From assembly GCA_051744365.1 (NCBI GenBank), contig JBNJCX010000024.1, positions 1 to 29,260 of the forward strand: a stretch of 29,260 bases of DNA, given 5' to 3'. How positions within the stretch are numbered: position 1 is the stretch's first letter; the number at the start of each line of letters is the position of its first letter. Source of the DNA: Gudongella sp051744365 (GTDB lineage: Bacteria > Bacillota > Clostridia > Tissierellales > Tissierellaceae). This document shows, one piece after another, positions 1 through 6,884 of this stretch. The notes under the pieces were generated by a model. That model searched no databases and had not been told where the DNA came from. It saw only the letters and a program-made list of their open reading frames with translations. The position numbers and the translations under genes are program-made.

Positions 1-28
1 CACTTCCTTTCCTCCCCTATAAGCTTTG

Positions 29-823
29 TCACTTAATAGGGTATATTGTTAGGTTTGTACTGGCAATTACTTTTTGTATTTTTGACTGCCATTTATTGCT
101 GCCAGAGAGTACATGAACTGTTCCCCCTGTTGCTAGTTGGTAGCTTGGGAATACATATCTCTGGTTACCCTTAACAGAAACTAGAGTTACTCCAGATAGA
201 TTTATTGACTCTGTTCCGATATTCTTGATTGTGACAATTTCCTGTTTCAAATCCACCCTTTCAATCACAAGAGATAGGTTTGAATCTCCTCCTGTTAATG
301 GTGGTATTGTGGGATCTGCTCCAATCGGATCAGTAATACCAATGCTTGCGTTGTAATCATCTGGGTTTATGTTGTCAAATTCATCAACTATCTCATGGCC
401 CATAACAGTATAGGTGTACTTGTAGTGGCTAGGTATCTGTGTTGTGGTATTCGGATAGGTTATTATGGCCTCGAAGTTTGTTGCTCCACCAGCATCCCTT
501 ATTGTCTTTTCCATGTAAGCCTGGTCCCCGTGTCTGTTGAGTGTACTGTTTTGAGGGGTAATATTGTATGCATTTGCTACGCCCCCAAGTGAATCTGCTA
601 TTACATGACCTTCATCAAGTTCGGGATGCTCCGTTCCTGGTACTTTAGCCTCATCGTAATAGTATCTTCCTGTTCCAAGCACATCCTCCGTATATTCATC
701 TTGAAGTATTATCTCATCGGCAACTACCCTTACAAGCTGTCCATGCTCATTGGTGTAGGCCCAGTAATCTCTTTCTCCATATCCAATATCAACTACGACA
801 TTTGGAAGTCGGTGTCCTGACAT
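29..823 (-). CDS. DNA/RNA non-specific endonuclease (NS_2-like) with lamin-tail-like domain, truncated
   Basis: The 264-aa frame has a non-specific endonuclease core at about residues 10-150. The DEGH motif (residues 70-73) supplies the likely catalytic His73, and NITPQ and NRHGDQ (about 87-101) follow in the order expected for the Endonuclease_NS_2 family. A second segment, about residues 184-245 (beta-rich, TIKNIGTESINLSG), resembles the start of a lamin-tail domain, but the usual W-N-x-G-D end is missing. Family members are normally secreted. Here the first Met (823) comes straight into the nuclease domain with no signal peptide, and the same frame continues upstream only to a TGA at 892-890. 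I infer a gene cut at both ends and probably not exported. It might still be a cytoplasmic nuclease. A possible GGTGG-type ribosome site precedes the Met. It lies in the debris island left of the tmRNA gene. Confidence 0.6.
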   Translation of the reverse strand: MSGHRLPNVVVDIGYGERDYWAYTNEHGQLVRVVADEIILQDEYTEDVLGTGRYYYDEAKVPGTEHPELDEGHVIADSLGGVANAYNITPQNSTLNRHGDQAYMEKTIRDAGGATNFEAIITYPNTTTQIPSHYKYTYTVMGHEIVDEFDNINPDDYNASIGITDPIGADPTIPPLTGGDSNLSLVIERVDLKQEIVTIKNIGTESINLSGVTLVSVKGNQRYVFPSYQLATGGTVHVLSGSNKWQSKIQKVIASTNLTIYPIK

Positions 824-1119
824 GTCACCACCATCATTTCTTATGATTCTAACAGCAACAAATATCGGATATACACGCGAAGACGGTGTTCATGTTGTAC
901 CTATTGGATCTTTAAAGTGGTAATCGATCGTATCAGATACAACGATTGAAATGCGAGAATTATTGAAAATGGTACCTGGCTCCAAGCGGCGGTTACGGCA
1001 ATAACTCACTATTCACCATGCCCTGACCAGCCCATTGTCCAACCCCTCAATCACAGCCGAATTGGCACCGAATGCCTTCGGCATTCCTTCAACCTAACAA
1101 CCCGGCTGAACCGCTCTTA
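824..1119 (-). other. Degraded reading frame, origin unknown
   Basis: Upstream of the nuclease fragment the minus strand holds a GC-richer stretch that stays open in one frame apart from two TGA codons (892-890, and one after the tryptophan codon of the run ending LVRAW). The translated pieces include GMPKAFGANSAVIEGLDNG and YCRNRRLEPGTIFNNSRIS. They are protein-like but I do not recognise the family. The lower TGA is in frame with the nuclease fragment. I read it as the remains of a mobile-element or other gene rather than an active one. No hairpin suitable for selenocysteine insertion was seen after either TGA. Confidence 0.35.
1070..1086. repeat. Perfect 7-bp inverted repeat, 3-nt loop
   Basis: GAATGCC, TTC, GGCATTC forms a perfect hairpin inside the degraded frame. 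There is no T-run on either side, so it is not a typical terminator. It may simply be part of the old coding sequence. Confidence 0.5.
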
Positions 1120-1147
1120 GTCAAGTGGGCAGTGTAAATAACAATAA

Positions 1148-1273
1148 ATGTTTGTTGAGTCCCATCACTTTGATGAAGGAATAGTAAAAACCATTGAGTC
1201 TTTAGGATGCAAATATGTCAACAAAGCCAAAGTATATGGAAAGTATAGAAGCCAACCAATTGACTTTATTTGA
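1148..1273 (+). pseudogene. Transposase remnant (possibly IS1380/DDE type)
   Basis: A 41-codon plus-strand frame begins MFVESHHFDEGIVKTIE and continues with SLGCKYVNKAKVYGKYRSQ before a TGA. The pattern 'D-x-G/A...ET/KTIESLG-x-KYV-x-KAK-x-Y' resembles the middle of IS1380-like DDE transposases, where a helix is followed by a strand near the second catalytic Asp. It has no ribosome site, no remaining catalytic triad and no flanking terminal repeats that I could find. It is far too short to be active. Family assignment is from memory of the motif and is uncertain; that it is a gene fragment is more secure. Confidence 0.4.
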
Positions 1274-1502
1274 GAAAGAATATCGATATTTCTTCTTTGT
1301 AAGTGATCTAGCGTAAATATAAAAAATAATCTGTTGTGTGTATTAGAGGTCTTTTTGCTATGTCTTTATTTTGAAATCATCTTTTACATCAAACTAAGTT
1401 TAAGTAAAATATCTTTTTCTAAAGCCATTTTGTGATATCATAATAAGGAAAGTAAGTCTGGTTTTATAATATTAGACTAGGTTGTATAAATTGGGGGATA
1501 TT
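1274..1502. other. AT-rich intergenic stretch
   Basis: No gene seen. The stretch is strongly AT-rich. It contains a perfect TATAAT at 1465-1470, about 30 nt before the start of the following plus-strand gene, but no convincing -35 at 16-18 bp spacing. A GGGGGAT ribosome site sits at 1493-1499. Confidence 0.4.
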
Positions 1503-3134
1503 ATGTTTAAAATCAAATCATATTTTAATCAATCCAACAAAGGACCCATGATCATTATCATTTTTATCTTACTATGTTTATATGGGTTTACTATGTCGAG
1601 ATTCTTAGCCTCTGGACCTTCAGAGGGTTTTAGTCGTGAAGTTGAGATTGGTACAGTTAAGTCGGGAGAAAAAAACTATATAGATAGTCATGTAAGTACT
1701 TTAGTTCTATCGGATGCGGAAATACTCGTCACTGCAGTTGATCATCAACTAGTCAAGTTATATAAAGTATCTAGATTAGGAAAAGTCATTGAAGAAGATG
1801 TCCTTGATTTGAACTTATTTCATGCAAGAGAGATTTCAACCAGTATAGATCATGAAGGCATCCTTACAATTATGTACCTTGAAGACGATTTATATGAGGT
1901 CTTAATTGATTTAGATACCCTTGAATTTAAGCGGACAAGAATTGCAGAAGAAGTGGAATTTTTTTTGAGAAACGGTCAAACCATTGTATTTCAGCATGCT
2001 TCTGATCTTTATGGTATGAATGTTGAAGACCCTGGTAAAGTCATGCCATTACTGACAGGTCCTATAAAATCATATGCGCTGGATCAAGACGAAAGCACAG
2101 GCATCTACCATTTGATGGCTACTATCAGAAATGCCAATGAAGTGGATCTTTTTTATATTCAGTTCAATGAAGATTTAGAGGTTGAAAAAAACTTTCTTAT
2201 AGAAGAAGGCTCAACCAATACCCATTTAAAATTTATTCGAGATCTCCACGTAGAAGAGGACCTTGTAACCGGTATTTTTGTTTGGACGGATCCTATATAT
2301 GGTGAAAACAATCTGACTGTTCACCAGTACGACATTCACACATCCAAAAAGTTAACAGATTACCGTCGAAAATTTTCTATACATGACAGCCCACCTACAA
2401 TCCTTGATGTAAAAGATGATCAAGTAAAAATATTAATTCAAGAAAGTGTACATTATGGTGTAAACTGCGTAGAGGTTCTTGTGTCTGAAGATCAAGAAAC
2501 CCAAATTACACCGCTGACAAAAACAAAGAATTTAAGTCTAAGTTCAAGTTACTTTGAATTTGGTGATGATCAGGGACTGGTATTTTTTGACTTAGTGGAT
2601 AACAAGAAAATCATTTATTTTGCATCATCCAATCAAGACCTTGTTGAAAAGACAACAAAAGCTCTAACCATTAATCCCACTAGAATTATTGGCATGTTTC
2701 TTATGGCAGTGGTCTTAACTGCATTATTCAGTACTGTTTATTATGTCTTGGCTGTTGGTGTTCTTCCTTTTCTATTGCTTATAATAATGAATAAGTTTTT
2801 ACCGGATTTTAAAAACAAGGAATATGTTAAAAGTCTTGTGTGTGCAATCCTACACATGGCGTTAAAGGTATCACTTATCTATTATATTATTCACGTGATG
2901 GGGACATTTGTTTTAAGGCCTCCCATGATAGGTAGCGAACCTTATATTTATATATTTATGGTATTCACAAGTATAATTTCTTATTATTTGATGGTGCGTC
3001 ACTATCGGTGGAACCGAGAATATGAGAGCACAATAACACTGTCTTATTTACATTTTTTATTCTATGAATACATTATTTTTACTTTAGTCGTATTTATTTA
3101 TATTGTAACCTATATGGTCATTGGTAAAATTTAG
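1503..3134 (+). CDS. Membrane protein of unknown function, large extracytoplasmic domain
   Basis: I do not recognise this 543-aa protein. It begins with a short basic segment and one membrane helix (about residues 15-32), then about 360 residues without hydrophobic helices. This central part is rich in short beta strands with acidic turns, in a repeating 'hydrophobic-strand, D/E turn' pattern that suggests a beta-propeller-like sensor or binding domain outside the cell. The C-terminal third has five or six membrane helices (from about residue 390 to the end). The ATG at 1503 is chosen because GGGGG lies just upstream; a TTG 21 nt earlier is in frame but overlaps that ribosome site. It is the only plus-strand gene here, AT-rich in codon use, and lies between mobile-element fragments, so acquisition by transfer is likely. 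Its end converges with the MazF fragment 13 nt away. Confidence 0.7.
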   Translation: MFKIKSYFNQSNKGPMIIIIFILLCLYGFTMSRFLASGPSEGFSREVEIGTVKSGEKNYIDSHVSTLVLSDAEILVTAVDHQLVKLYKVSRLGKVIEEDVLDLNLFHAREISTSIDHEGILTIMYLEDDLYEVLIDLDTLEFKRTRIAEEVEFFLRNGQTIVFQHASDLYGMNVEDPGKVMPLLTGPIKSYALDQDESTGIYHLMATIRNANEVDLFYIQFNEDLEVEKNFLIEEGSTNTHLKFIRDLHVEEDLVTGIFVWTDPIYGENNLTVHQYDIHTSKKLTDYRRKFSIHDSPPTILDVKDDQVKILIQESVHYGVNCVEVLVSEDQETQITPLTKTKNLSLSSSYFEFGDDQGLVFFDLVDNKKIIYFASSNQDLVEKTTKALTINPTRIIGMFLMAVVLTALFSTVYYVLAVGVLPFLLLIIMNKFLPDFKNKEYVKSLVCAILHMALKVSLIYYIIHVMGTFVLRPPMIGSEPYIYIFMVFTSIISYYLMVRHYRWNREYESTITLSYLHFLFYEYIIFTLVVFIYIVTYMVIGKI

Positions 3135-3147
3135 CTGATTAAAAGAC

Positions 3148-3294
3148 TCAACGTAGGGGTACAACGGTGATAACTGGCGAGTGGGTGTTAGCCTTATTGT
3201 TGCTTACAACCACCACTGGTCTTATTCCCTGCTGCTTTTTCGTATCTTTGTGTTTGCCAAAATCGACAAAGTAAATATCTCCACGTTTACACAT
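3148..3294 (-). pseudogene. N-terminal fragment of a MazF/PemK-family toxin
   Basis: A 48-codon minus-strand frame starts ATG at 3294 and reads MCKRGDIYFVDFG, then QQGIRPVVVVSNN and SPVITVVPLR before TGA. This matches the N-terminal half of PemK/MazF endoribonucleases (usual length about 110-120 aa): the KRGDIYxxDxG strand, the G-x-RPVxVVSN core with the catalytic-loop arginine, and the HSPVITVVPL strand. The C-terminal half is absent; after the stop comes the end of the convergent membrane-protein gene. A good GAGGTG ribosome site lies 5 nt before the ATG, and the gene starts 9 nt after the end of the 93-aa HTH gene, so the two formed an operon. The fragment is unlikely to be an active toxin. 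Confidence 0.75.
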
Positions 3295-3303
3295 ACCGGC
3301 ACC

Positions 3304-3585
3304 TCAACTCAACATATACTCTGCCATTTCCTTATCGTGAATGGCATAAAGGGTTTCTAGCTCACGGATGGCCTTCTTTCGATATTTGGCCACCATCGTT
3401 CTACTGATGTGATACTTGAAGCTAAGGTCATCCCAAGTCAAACCACAGATGACCATATCTGTAGCAACTTCTGACAAATTACCGCTTAATGATGCAATGG
3501 CAGATTCAAAGAATAGAATCTCCTCTGAAATGATGGCATATTTCTTTTCAAGATGCTCTCTCCATTCTTTATTGATCCTCTCCAT
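3304..3585 (-). CDS. Small sigma-70 region-4-like HTH protein (phage/ICE type)
   Basis: This 93-aa protein has an N-terminal helical part (about 1-40) and a helix-turn-helix at about residues 45-80, with LTWDDLSFKYHISRTMV followed by AKYRKKAIREL. The pattern is that of sigma-70 region 4 or ArpU-like small regulators common in phages and conjugative elements. It sits directly upstream of the truncated MazF gene with a 9-nt gap, so it may have been the regulator or antitoxin partner, although typical MazE antitoxins look different. The ribosome site before the ATG at 3585 is weak (AGAAAG). It lies just downstream of the tmRNA terminator and may be a relic of an integrated element. Exact function unknown. 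Confidence 0.6.
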   Translation of the reverse strand: MERINKEWREHLEKKYAIISEEILFFESAIASLSGNLSEVATDMVICGLTWDDLSFKYHISRTMVAKYRKKAIRELETLYAIHDKEMAEYMLS

Positions 3586-3593
3586 TTTCTTTC

Positions 3594-3603
3594 TAATGGT
3601 GGA
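3594..3603. repeat. 10-bp direct copy of tmRNA 3' end (possible att remnant)
   Basis: TAATGGTGGA occurs here and again at 3748-3757, where it spans the last 7 nt of the tmRNA gene and 3 nt beyond. tmRNA 3' ends are well-known integration sites. Ten bases is short, so chance is possible. Confidence 0.3.
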
Positions 3604-3685
3604 ATTTTACCCCCTACTGATGTAAATCTTCTAGCTCGTGACATTTAAGTTCAGATATCTTCTACATAAATCTGCATAAAATTCT

Positions 3686-3721
3686 TCAAAAAATACTAAA
3701 ACCCCCTGAAATCAAGGGGTT
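3686..3721 (-). terminator. Rho-independent terminator of ssrA
   Basis: On the minus strand AACCCC and GGGGTT arms (3700-3721) enclose a short inner stem, followed by TTTTAGTATTTTTT. It begins 29 nt after the tmRNA 3' end and ends ssrA transcription before the mobile region. Confidence 0.75.
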
Positions 3722-3750
3722 CCATTTGTATCAAAATTTGGGTGTTATAA

Positions 3751-4102
3751 TGGTGGAGGCGGTGAGTGTCGAACTCACGTCCGAAAATCCTTCCACAAGA
3801 GTTTCTCCGAGTGCAGCCAGTAATTTAAGATTCCCCCGGCTCATCTCCTACTGACAGGATATGAGTTTCGGTAGCTTCATTAGTTCCGTTTCCAGCTCAA
3901 AGCTTTGCCGGACTCGGTTCCCCACTGAAATGACGATTCAATCCAGGTCGTGGGATTCCCGGTTAAATCGAGCGGCCCTTATTAGGCTGCTAGTGCGTAA
4001 TTATCGTTTGCGTTTAATTTAGTTTGCCACTTTTTACGTTGCTTGGCGTCAACGACTCGCTACTCCTGATTCCGTATCCCCGTCGAAACCAAATTCGCCC
4101 CC
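3751..4102 (-). ncRNA. ssrA: Transfer-messenger RNA (tmRNA)
   Basis: The 352-nt RNA has both tRNA-like ends. The 5' end GGGGGCG pairs with CGCCTCC before an encoded ACCA at the 3' end (3751), and the T-arm GTTCGAC is present near it (GAGTTCGACACTC). The tag reading frame begins at the GCA at 4011-4009 and reads ANDNYALAA, followed by two TAA stops, the typical clostridial form ending in ALAA. With tRNA-Ala-like charging it adds one more alanine. It rescues stalled ribosomes together with SmpB, whose gene is immediately upstream; RNase R, two genes up, degrades the defective mRNA and processes tmRNA. It has its own near-perfect promoter and its own terminator. Confidence 0.97.
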
Positions 4103-4121
4103 TGTTATTTGATGCATACTA

Positions 4122-4150
4122 ATTATAACATACGTTCGACCCTATGTCAA
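4122..4150 (-). promoter_or_regulatory. Consensus sigma-70 promoter of ssrA
   Basis: TTGACA (4150-4145) and TATAAT (4127-4122) are separated by exactly 17 bp, with an additional TGn before the -10. All 12 core bases match consensus. Predicted start is about 4115, giving a leader of about a dozen nt removed on maturation. The -35 lies 6 nt after the smpB stop codon. Confidence 0.92.
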
Positions 4151-4156
4151 TAATAC

Positions 4157-4624
4157 TCACTCCTGATACTTTTCGCTTGAATGCTGCTGAATCCGCCTTT
4201 CAGCATCTTTTTTTGCCATGGTCTGTCTCTTGTCGAAGAGCTTTTTACCTTTAGCCAAAGCAATCTCAATCTTCACAAGGCCATCCTTAAGATAAATCGA
4301 TAATGGAACAAGGGTGAGACCCTTTTGTTGGGTTTCACCAATTAGTTTTCTTATTTCACGCCGATGAAGAAGAAGCTTTCTCTTTCTTATGGGATCAACG
4401 TTGTGGATGTTTCCCTGCTCGTAGGGGCTTATATGCATACCAACAATAAATATCTCCCCATTTTCAACGGATGCATAAGACTCCTTGATGTTTACTTTCC
4501 CCTGTCTGATTGACTTTACCTCGGTTCCTGTAAGTACAATTCCTGCCTCCATGGTATCCTCAATAAAGAATTCGTGTCTTGCTTTCTTATTTGAAGCTAT
4601 TAACTTTGTGCCTGTCTTCTTCAT
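4157..4624 (-). CDS. smpB: SsrA-binding protein SmpB
   Basis: This 155-aa protein matches SmpB in length and motifs: NKKARHEFFIEDTMEAGI at the start, LTGTEVKSIRQGKVNIKESY in the OB-fold, and a basic C-terminal tail (KKDAERRIQQ) that occupies the decoding centre. It binds the tRNA-like domain of tmRNA and delivers it to stalled ribosomes. The ATG at 4624 has a GAGGG ribosome site. It lies 45 nt after rnr and directly before ssrA, a gene order widely conserved in Firmicutes, so rnr and smpB are probably co-transcribed. Confidence 0.97.
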   Translation of the reverse strand: MKKTGTKLIASNKKARHEFFIEDTMEAGIVLTGTEVKSIRQGKVNIKESYASVENGEIFIVGMHISPYEQGNIHNVDPIRKRKLLLHRREIRKLIGETQQKGLTLVPLSIYLKDGLVKIEIALAKGKKLFDKRQTMAKKDAERRIQQHSSEKYQE

Positions 4625-4669
4625 CTGCCCTCATCCTTTTTTAAATTATCGTTATTGAGTGATGTAAAT

Positions 4670-6802
4670 TTACTCCTCAGTGTCAACTTCTTCACTCACT
4701 ATCTGAAAGTCGATGTTCTTCTTGCCTATGTCTGCACCGATAACCTTTATCCTCACAGGATCTCCAAGTCTGTAGGTAGTCTTGGTTCTTTCTCCGATTA
4801 TCATATAGTTGTCCTCATCGAAGAAGTAGAAGTCATCAACCATGTTGCTGAAATGAACCAGTCCTTCAATTGTATTTTCAAGCTGCACGAACAAACCGAA
4901 GCTAGTTACAGAGGACACAAGACCGTCATACTCCTCTCCAACCCTCTCAGCCATATATTGGGCCTTCTTCAGGTCGTCGACCTCCCTCTCGGCCTCCTCA
5001 GCTCTCCTCTCGGTCATTGAAGTATGCTCGGCTATATCCGGAAGTGTTTTCTCAAGCAGGCTAAGTTTTTTATCGGATAGCCTTCCATAGATTGAATCCT
5101 TGATTATTCTGTGGATTTCAAGGTCAGGATATCTTCTTATGGGAGATGTGAAATGTGAATAATACTGTGCTGCAAGTCCAAAGTGCATTCCTGGTTCTGC
5201 ACTGTAAACCGCTTTTTGCATAGTCCTAAGAAGCAAGGTTGAGATTACCGGCTCCTCTCTTTTTCCCCTTATTTCCTCTGTGAGTATCTGGAAGTCCTTT
5301 GGATGGAGTTCCTTCCCTTTCATTGAATAACCAAAGTTATGGATAAATTTCTGGAAATTTTCAACTCTTTCACTATTTGGTTCCTCATGTATCCTGTAGA
5401 GGAAGGGTATTTCCTCCCAGAAGTATCTTTCTGCAATAGTCTCATTTGTTACAAGCATAAATTCTTCAATAAGCTTGTTTGCAATCCTTCTCTCCAGCTT
5501 TCTTACATCTACTGGCTTGCCGTTTTCATCCAGCTCGATGTAGCTTTCAGGAAAATCAAAATCTATACTTCCTCTTTTAACCCTATGTTTTCTAAGAATC
5601 ATCATTAATTCTTTCATCAGGAACAGTTCATCTGCTATCAGGGACAATTTTTCAGCAGCCGCTTCGTCAGTGCCCTCAAGAAGGTCTGACACATCGTCAT
5701 ATACGAGTCTTGCCTTGCTGTTTATGACAGATTCATGTATTTCATGGTAAACTACCTTGCCATTCTTATCTATATCCATAATAACTGACATGGTCAGCCT
5801 GTCCACATTTGGATTCAGAGAGCATATTCCATTGCTTAATTCATGGGGAAGCATTGGTATTACTCTGTCAAGAAGGTATACTGAATTCCCACGATTCAAA
5901 GCTTCCTTGTCCAACGGGGTGCTTGCCCTTACATAATGGCATACATCCGCGATGTGTACTCCCAGTCTGTATTTTCCATCTTGGAGTTTCTCAATGGAAA
6001 CCGCATCATCAAGGTCCTTTGCATCTGCACCGTCTATGGTGAATGTCTTAAGAGCTCTCAAATCCTTTCTTTTTCTGAGCTCCTCCTCATCCATTACAGA
6101 AGGTACCTTGAGTGCTTCAGCTCTTACTTCATCTGGAAATTCCTCAGGAAGGTTGAATTGTCTGATTATTGACAGTATATCCGTTCCCTTGTCTGTTGGG
6201 TACCCGAGAACCTCAACAACAGAACCCTCTGGATTTCTTCTGAATTCAGGCCATCTTTCAATTGCAATAACTACTTTCTGTCCATCCTTGGCATTTAATG
6301 TCTTGCTTTTTGAAATGAAAATATCGAAGGCTATCTTATGATTATCAGGTATCACAAAGCCAAAGTTGCCGCTGTCTTCATATGTTCCGATGACGCTCTC
6401 GTTGGCTCTTTCCAGAACCCTGATTATCTCACCTTCCTGCCTTTTCCCATCCTTTCTACCTTTGATAAGTTTGGCTATGACCTTGTCTCCATGCATTGCT
6501 GTGTTCATTGAATCAGCAGGAATAAAGATATCCTCCCCCGGCCTATCCTTTGACATTACAAAGCCGAAACCCTTTTCATTTCCTTCAAGTCTACCGATTA
6601 CAAACAATTCAGGGTTAAATAGGCCATATCTGTCATTTCTGGCCTTAATTATTACCCCTTCCTTTTCCAGGTCGTCAAGAACCTTGTAAAATTCCTTCTG
6701 ATCCTTCTTGCCAATATTTAATCTCGCTGCAAGCTCTTCCTTTAAAAGCGGCTTGTATTTCTTGCTTTCCATAAGCTTTATTATTTCTTCTCGTAGAATC
6801 AT
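4670..6802 (-). CDS. rnr: Ribonuclease R
   Basis: This 710-aa 3'-5' exoribonuclease has the full RNase R order: an N-terminal winged helix (about 1-65, LKEELAARLNI), cold-shock domains (about 70-220), the RNB catalytic domain (about 235-570, with the aspartate cluster DGADAKDLDDAVSIE that binds Mg2+), and a C-terminal S1 domain (about 620-705, YDGLVSSVTSFGLFVQLEN). It degrades structured RNA and, with the neighbouring tmRNA/SmpB, clears non-stop mRNAs. The ATG at 6802 is preferred over the one at 6823 because AAAGGAGG lies 8 nt before it; the upstream ATG would overlap this site. The gene follows the ddl terminator. Confidence 0.96.
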   Translation of the reverse strand: MILREEIIKLMESKKYKPLLKEELAARLNIGKKDQKEFYKVLDDLEKEGVIIKARNDRYGLFNPELFVIGRLEGNEKGFGFVMSKDRPGEDIFIPADSMNTAMHGDKVIAKLIKGRKDGKRQEGEIIRVLERANESVIGTYEDSGNFGFVIPDNHKIAFDIFISKSKTLNAKDGQKVVIAIERWPEFRRNPEGSVVEVLGYPTDKGTDILSIIRQFNLPEEFPDEVRAEALKVPSVMDEEELRKRKDLRALKTFTIDGADAKDLDDAVSIEKLQDGKYRLGVHIADVCHYVRASTPLDKEALNRGNSVYLLDRVIPMLPHELSNGICSLNPNVDRLTMSVIMDIDKNGKVVYHEIHESVINSKARLVYDDVSDLLEGTDEAAAEKLSLIADELFLMKELMMILRKHRVKRGSIDFDFPESYIELDENGKPVDVRKLERRIANKLIEEFMLVTNETIAERYFWEEIPFLYRIHEEPNSERVENFQKFIHNFGYSMKGKELHPKDFQILTEEIRGKREEPVISTLLLRTMQKAVYSAEPGMHFGLAAQYYSHFTSPIRRYPDLEIHRIIKDSIYGRLSDKKLSLLEKTLPDIAEHTSMTERRAEEAEREVDDLKKAQYMAERVGEEYDGLVSSVTSFGLFVQLENTIEGLVHFSNMVDDFYFFDEDNYMIIGERTKTTYRLGDPVRIKVIGADIGKKNIDFQIVSEEVDTEE

Positions 6803-6844
6803 TTTAAATCCTCCTTTTATCAATACTGAATATTTACCCTTCTT

Positions 6845-6884
6845 GTCAAAAAAAATGTAAGATATTTAAAATATCTTACATTTT
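6845..6884 (-). terminator. Terminator overlapping the end of ddl
   Basis: A perfect 15-bp inverted repeat (arms 6852-6866 and 6870-6884, 3-nt loop) lies across the ddl stop codon (6878-6876) and its last codons. On the minus strand the second arm runs into eight T residues. The stem is almost all A/T, unusual for an intrinsic terminator, but its length and T-run support termination. Confidence 0.75.

Noticed and set aside
890..1050. The two TGA codons in the degraded antisense frame read as selenocysteine
   Set aside because: No known selenoprotein motif surrounds them, no SECIS-like hairpin follows, and the region is otherwise debris.
6820..6849. Promoter for rnr from the perfect TTGACA at 6849-6844
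   Set aside because: The best -10 (TATTGA, 18-bp spacing) matches poorly and would start transcription inside the rnr ribosome site.
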